A stretch of DNA of 7,095 nucleotides, taken from assembly GCA_003557065.1 (NCBI GenBank), contig PWPS01000029.1:1-7095 (forward strand), read 5' to 3'. Position numbers and translations under genes: made by a program. Under the pieces are notes generated by a model. It was not told the origin of the DNA. It made no database searches and saw only the letters and a list, made by a program, of their open reading frames with translations. Every line of letters begins with the position of its first letter. The first letter of the stretch is position 1. Source of the DNA: Candidatus Nealsoniibacteriota bacterium (GTDB taxonomy: Bacteria > Patescibacteriota > Minisyncoccia > Minisyncoccales > PWPS01). Shown here piece after piece: positions 6,015 to 7,095 of this stretch.

Positions 6015-6617
6015 TTATTTTCCTTTAGCTATTTTTTCTATTACTTCTTTAGGTCTTTTTTCCTTATAGTATTCGGAGTCGTAAAGTATTTTTTTTAAAA
6101 AGTTATGATCTCCAGGAGTCATCTCCCCGGTTAATTTTTTAATTTTTTCAGTCAGTCTTTCTCCTCTTTCCAAAAGGTTTTTAACTTCCTCTTCATCAAA
6201 AGATGGAGAGGAGTAAAAGATTAAAGTGTAATCGGGCCCGAAGACCTTTTCGAATATGAACTTTGTTCTGGGAGTATGATAATCCGAAGTGATAATTATC
6301 GCTTCGAGCTCTTTTTGTGGTAAAAAGTATTCTATCTTGGAAAAGTAAGCATTACCGATGGTATCCATCGATTTACTTTCCAGAAATATATTTTTTCCGT
6401 TGATTCCTTTTTGAATTAGGTAATCTCTCATTAATTGTGACTCCGTTGTTTCGGGAAGCTCTTTCTTAGGATAAAGAAAACTATATTTACCGCAAAGCAA
6501 AAAGCGATCGACATTCTCCTTCTCGGAAACTTCGATCGCTTTATCCAATCTTTTTTTCACTTGGTTCGGAAGCTCTCCATTTGTAGTTATTCCTCCGCCC
6601 AAGACGACAATCGTCAT
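6015..6617 (-). CDS. Small cytosolic YdcF/DUF218-family protein inside the glycosyltransferase operon
   Basis: This 200-residue protein is close to the minimal DUF218 domain. Motifs in order are MTIVVLGGG (1-9), FLLCGKYS (39-46), TTESQLMRDYLIQKG (57-71), the ESKSMDTIGNA helix start (80-90) and the IITSDYHTPR motif (108-117), all typical of the YdcF/SanA/ElyC family. There is no signal peptide or membrane helix, so it should act in the cytoplasm. The family has been linked to envelope integrity and lipid-carrier metabolism in E. coli (ElyC, SanA), but no reaction is settled. The ATG overlaps the TGA of the GT4 gene (ATGA, 6617-6614), and the gene ends 1 nt before the next ATG, so it is embedded in the operon and probably acts on the same glycan or its precursors. 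It differs strongly from the larger family member at 2757-3725, so the two are not a recent duplication. The C-terminal 45 residues are charged and helical. Confidence 0.9.
   Translation of the reverse strand: MTIVVLGGGITTNGELPNQVKKRLDKAIEVSEKENVDRFLLCGKYSFLYPKKELPETTESQLMRDYLIQKGINGKNIFLESKSMDTIGNAYFSKIEYFLPQKELEAIIITSDYHTPRTKFIFEKVFGPDYTLIFYSSPSFDEEEVKNLLERGERLTEKIKKLTGEMTPGDHNFLKKILYDSEYYKEKRPKEVIEKIAKGK
6021..6026 (-). promoter_or_regulatory. Ribosome binding site of the MurG-like glycosyltransferase
   Basis: AAAGGA on the minus strand lies 7 nt before the ATG at 6013, inside the last codons of the YdcF-like gene. It is the clearest Shine-Dalgarno sequence in the window. It fixes the start of the glycosyltransferase and shows that the organism uses such sites at least in part. 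Confidence 0.7.
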
Positions 6618-7095
6618 TTATTGAGATTGCTTTTTAGTTTTTTAAGTAATTCCTTTTTTGTAATTTTGTTTTTGTCGAACTCTATTTTTTCTTTCTTTGC
6701 CTTTTCTATCAGTTCCGCTTTTTTCATTTTTTCCATCTCTTCTTCCTCTTTCTTTTTTTCTCGTAGCTCTCTTCTATAGTCACCGGTTACGATTTTGTAC
6801 AAAAACTCGAATCTTTCAGCTACCTTTCTCCAAGTGAACTTTTCTCCAATATCTTTTCTTGCAGCTTCTCCCATCTTTTTTCTTCTCTCATCATCGTTCA
6901 AAAGCTCATTACATTTTTTAGCTATATCCTTAGCGCTTCTGGCCTCGACAAAAAGACCATTTTTACCGTCTTTTACCAGTAGGGGAATTCCTCCTTTTTT
7001 AGTGGCTATTACCGGAGTTCTTGCTGCCATTGCCTCCAAAATGGTAAGGCCGAAAGCTTCCGCAACGACCGAAGGAGCAACAAAAAGATCAGCTC
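6614..7095 (-). CDS. GT4-family glycosyltransferase with SAP/HeH-like C-terminal tail (N-terminus outside window)
   Basis: The frame runs open to the right edge; 159 complete codons are visible. An apparent TTG start at 7039 is really a Leu codon inside the conserved donor motif. The visible sequence begins ADLFVAPS, then EAFGLTILE, the E-x7-E nucleotide-sugar signature of GT4 (retaining, GT-B fold), and continues AARTPVIATKKGGIPLLV. The usual AAG is AAR here. After the family's ordinary end (FEFLYKIV, about residues 96-103) comes a Lys/Glu coiled stretch and a helix-loop-helix segment, MKKAELIEKAKKEKIEFDKN followed by ITKKELLKKLKS. That segment looks like a SAP/HeH or Rho-N-type fold, here with unknown role. 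The enzyme would transfer a sugar from a nucleotide donor to a glycan or lipid acceptor; specificity is not visible. Its TGA overlaps the ATG of the YdcF-like gene, so it is the first visible gene of the four-gene operon, which may continue to the right. Confidence 0.92.
   Translation of the reverse strand, partial: ADLFVAPSVVAEAFGLTILEAMAARTPVIATKKGGIPLLVKDGKNGLFVEARSAKDIAKKCNELLNDDERRKKMGEAARKDIGEKFTWRKVAERFEFLYKIVTGDYRRELREKKKEEEEMEKMKKAELIEKAKKEKIEFDKNKITKKELLKKLKSNLNK

Noticed and set aside
6561..6779. Plus-strand frame rich in Ser and Phe near the YdcF/GT4 junction
   Set aside because: It is the antisense of the Lys/Glu-rich GT4 tail, where AAA/GAA codons read back as TTT/TTC. It is a composition artefact, not a membrane protein.
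1..7095. CRISPR array, tRNA/rRNA, insertion sequence, attachment site or defence system
   Set aside because: I saw no spaced direct repeats, cloverleaf-like segments, terminal inverted repeats or transposase, nuclease or toxin-antitoxin motifs. Almost all of the window is accounted for by ordinary enzyme genes.

Overview
The window is a compact, AT-rich stretch (roughly one third G+C by eye) of a bacterial chromosome or metagenomic contig. It holds eight protein genes, two of them cut by the window edges. Genes touch, overlap or lie a few bases apart. All three stop codons (TAA, TAG, TGA) end genes at sensible places, so the standard bacterial code applies. Proteins are rich in Lys and Glu, and Shine-Dalgarno sites are mostly weak or absent. 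Together with the short membrane-anchored orphan proteins and the two YdcF-family paralogs, this looks most like a Patescibacteria/CPR-type genome (for example Parcubacteria). That assignment is an inference from style, not from a marker gene.

Left part (1-1145, + strand): two small proteins, each with one N-terminal membrane helix and a domain probably outside the membrane. The first has a fold suggestive of a truncated type-2 periplasmic binding protein and starts just outside the window. The second is an orphan. A weak hairpin plus T-tract lies at the end of the second gene. Its 3' end overlaps, tail to tail, the end of a radical SAM gene.

Middle (1123-3725): a B12-binding-type radical SAM enzyme on the minus strand and a large, acidic YdcF/DUF218-family protein on the plus strand diverge from an 80-bp spacer, where promoter-like elements for both directions overlap. 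The YdcF-like gene ends 1 bp from the end of the next convergent gene.

Right part (3727-7095, - strand, read right to left): a tightly coupled four-gene operon for a cell-surface glycopolymer. It encodes a GT4 glycosyltransferase (N-terminus outside the window) with a SAP/HeH-like tail, a small cytosolic YdcF/DUF218 protein, a MurG-like GT-B glycosyltransferase, and a CDP-glycerol glycerophosphotransferase (TagB/TagF family). Junctions are a 4-nt ATGA overlap, a 1-nt gap with a clear ribosome binding site, and a 14-nt overlap. The two glycosyltransferases could build a lipid-linked or surface glycan that the TagB/F-like enzyme decorates or extends with glycerol phosphate or a similar polyol phosphate; substrates cannot be told from sequence.

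The most notable oddity is an in-frame TAA (5060-5062) that cuts the MurG-like glycosyltransferase 54 codons short. The reading frame continues intact past it, in family-like sequence, to a second stop that overlaps the next gene. This is a recent nonsense mutation, a base-call error or a readthrough site. I see no convincing new defence or mobile system, CRISPR array, RNA gene or insertion sequence in this window.
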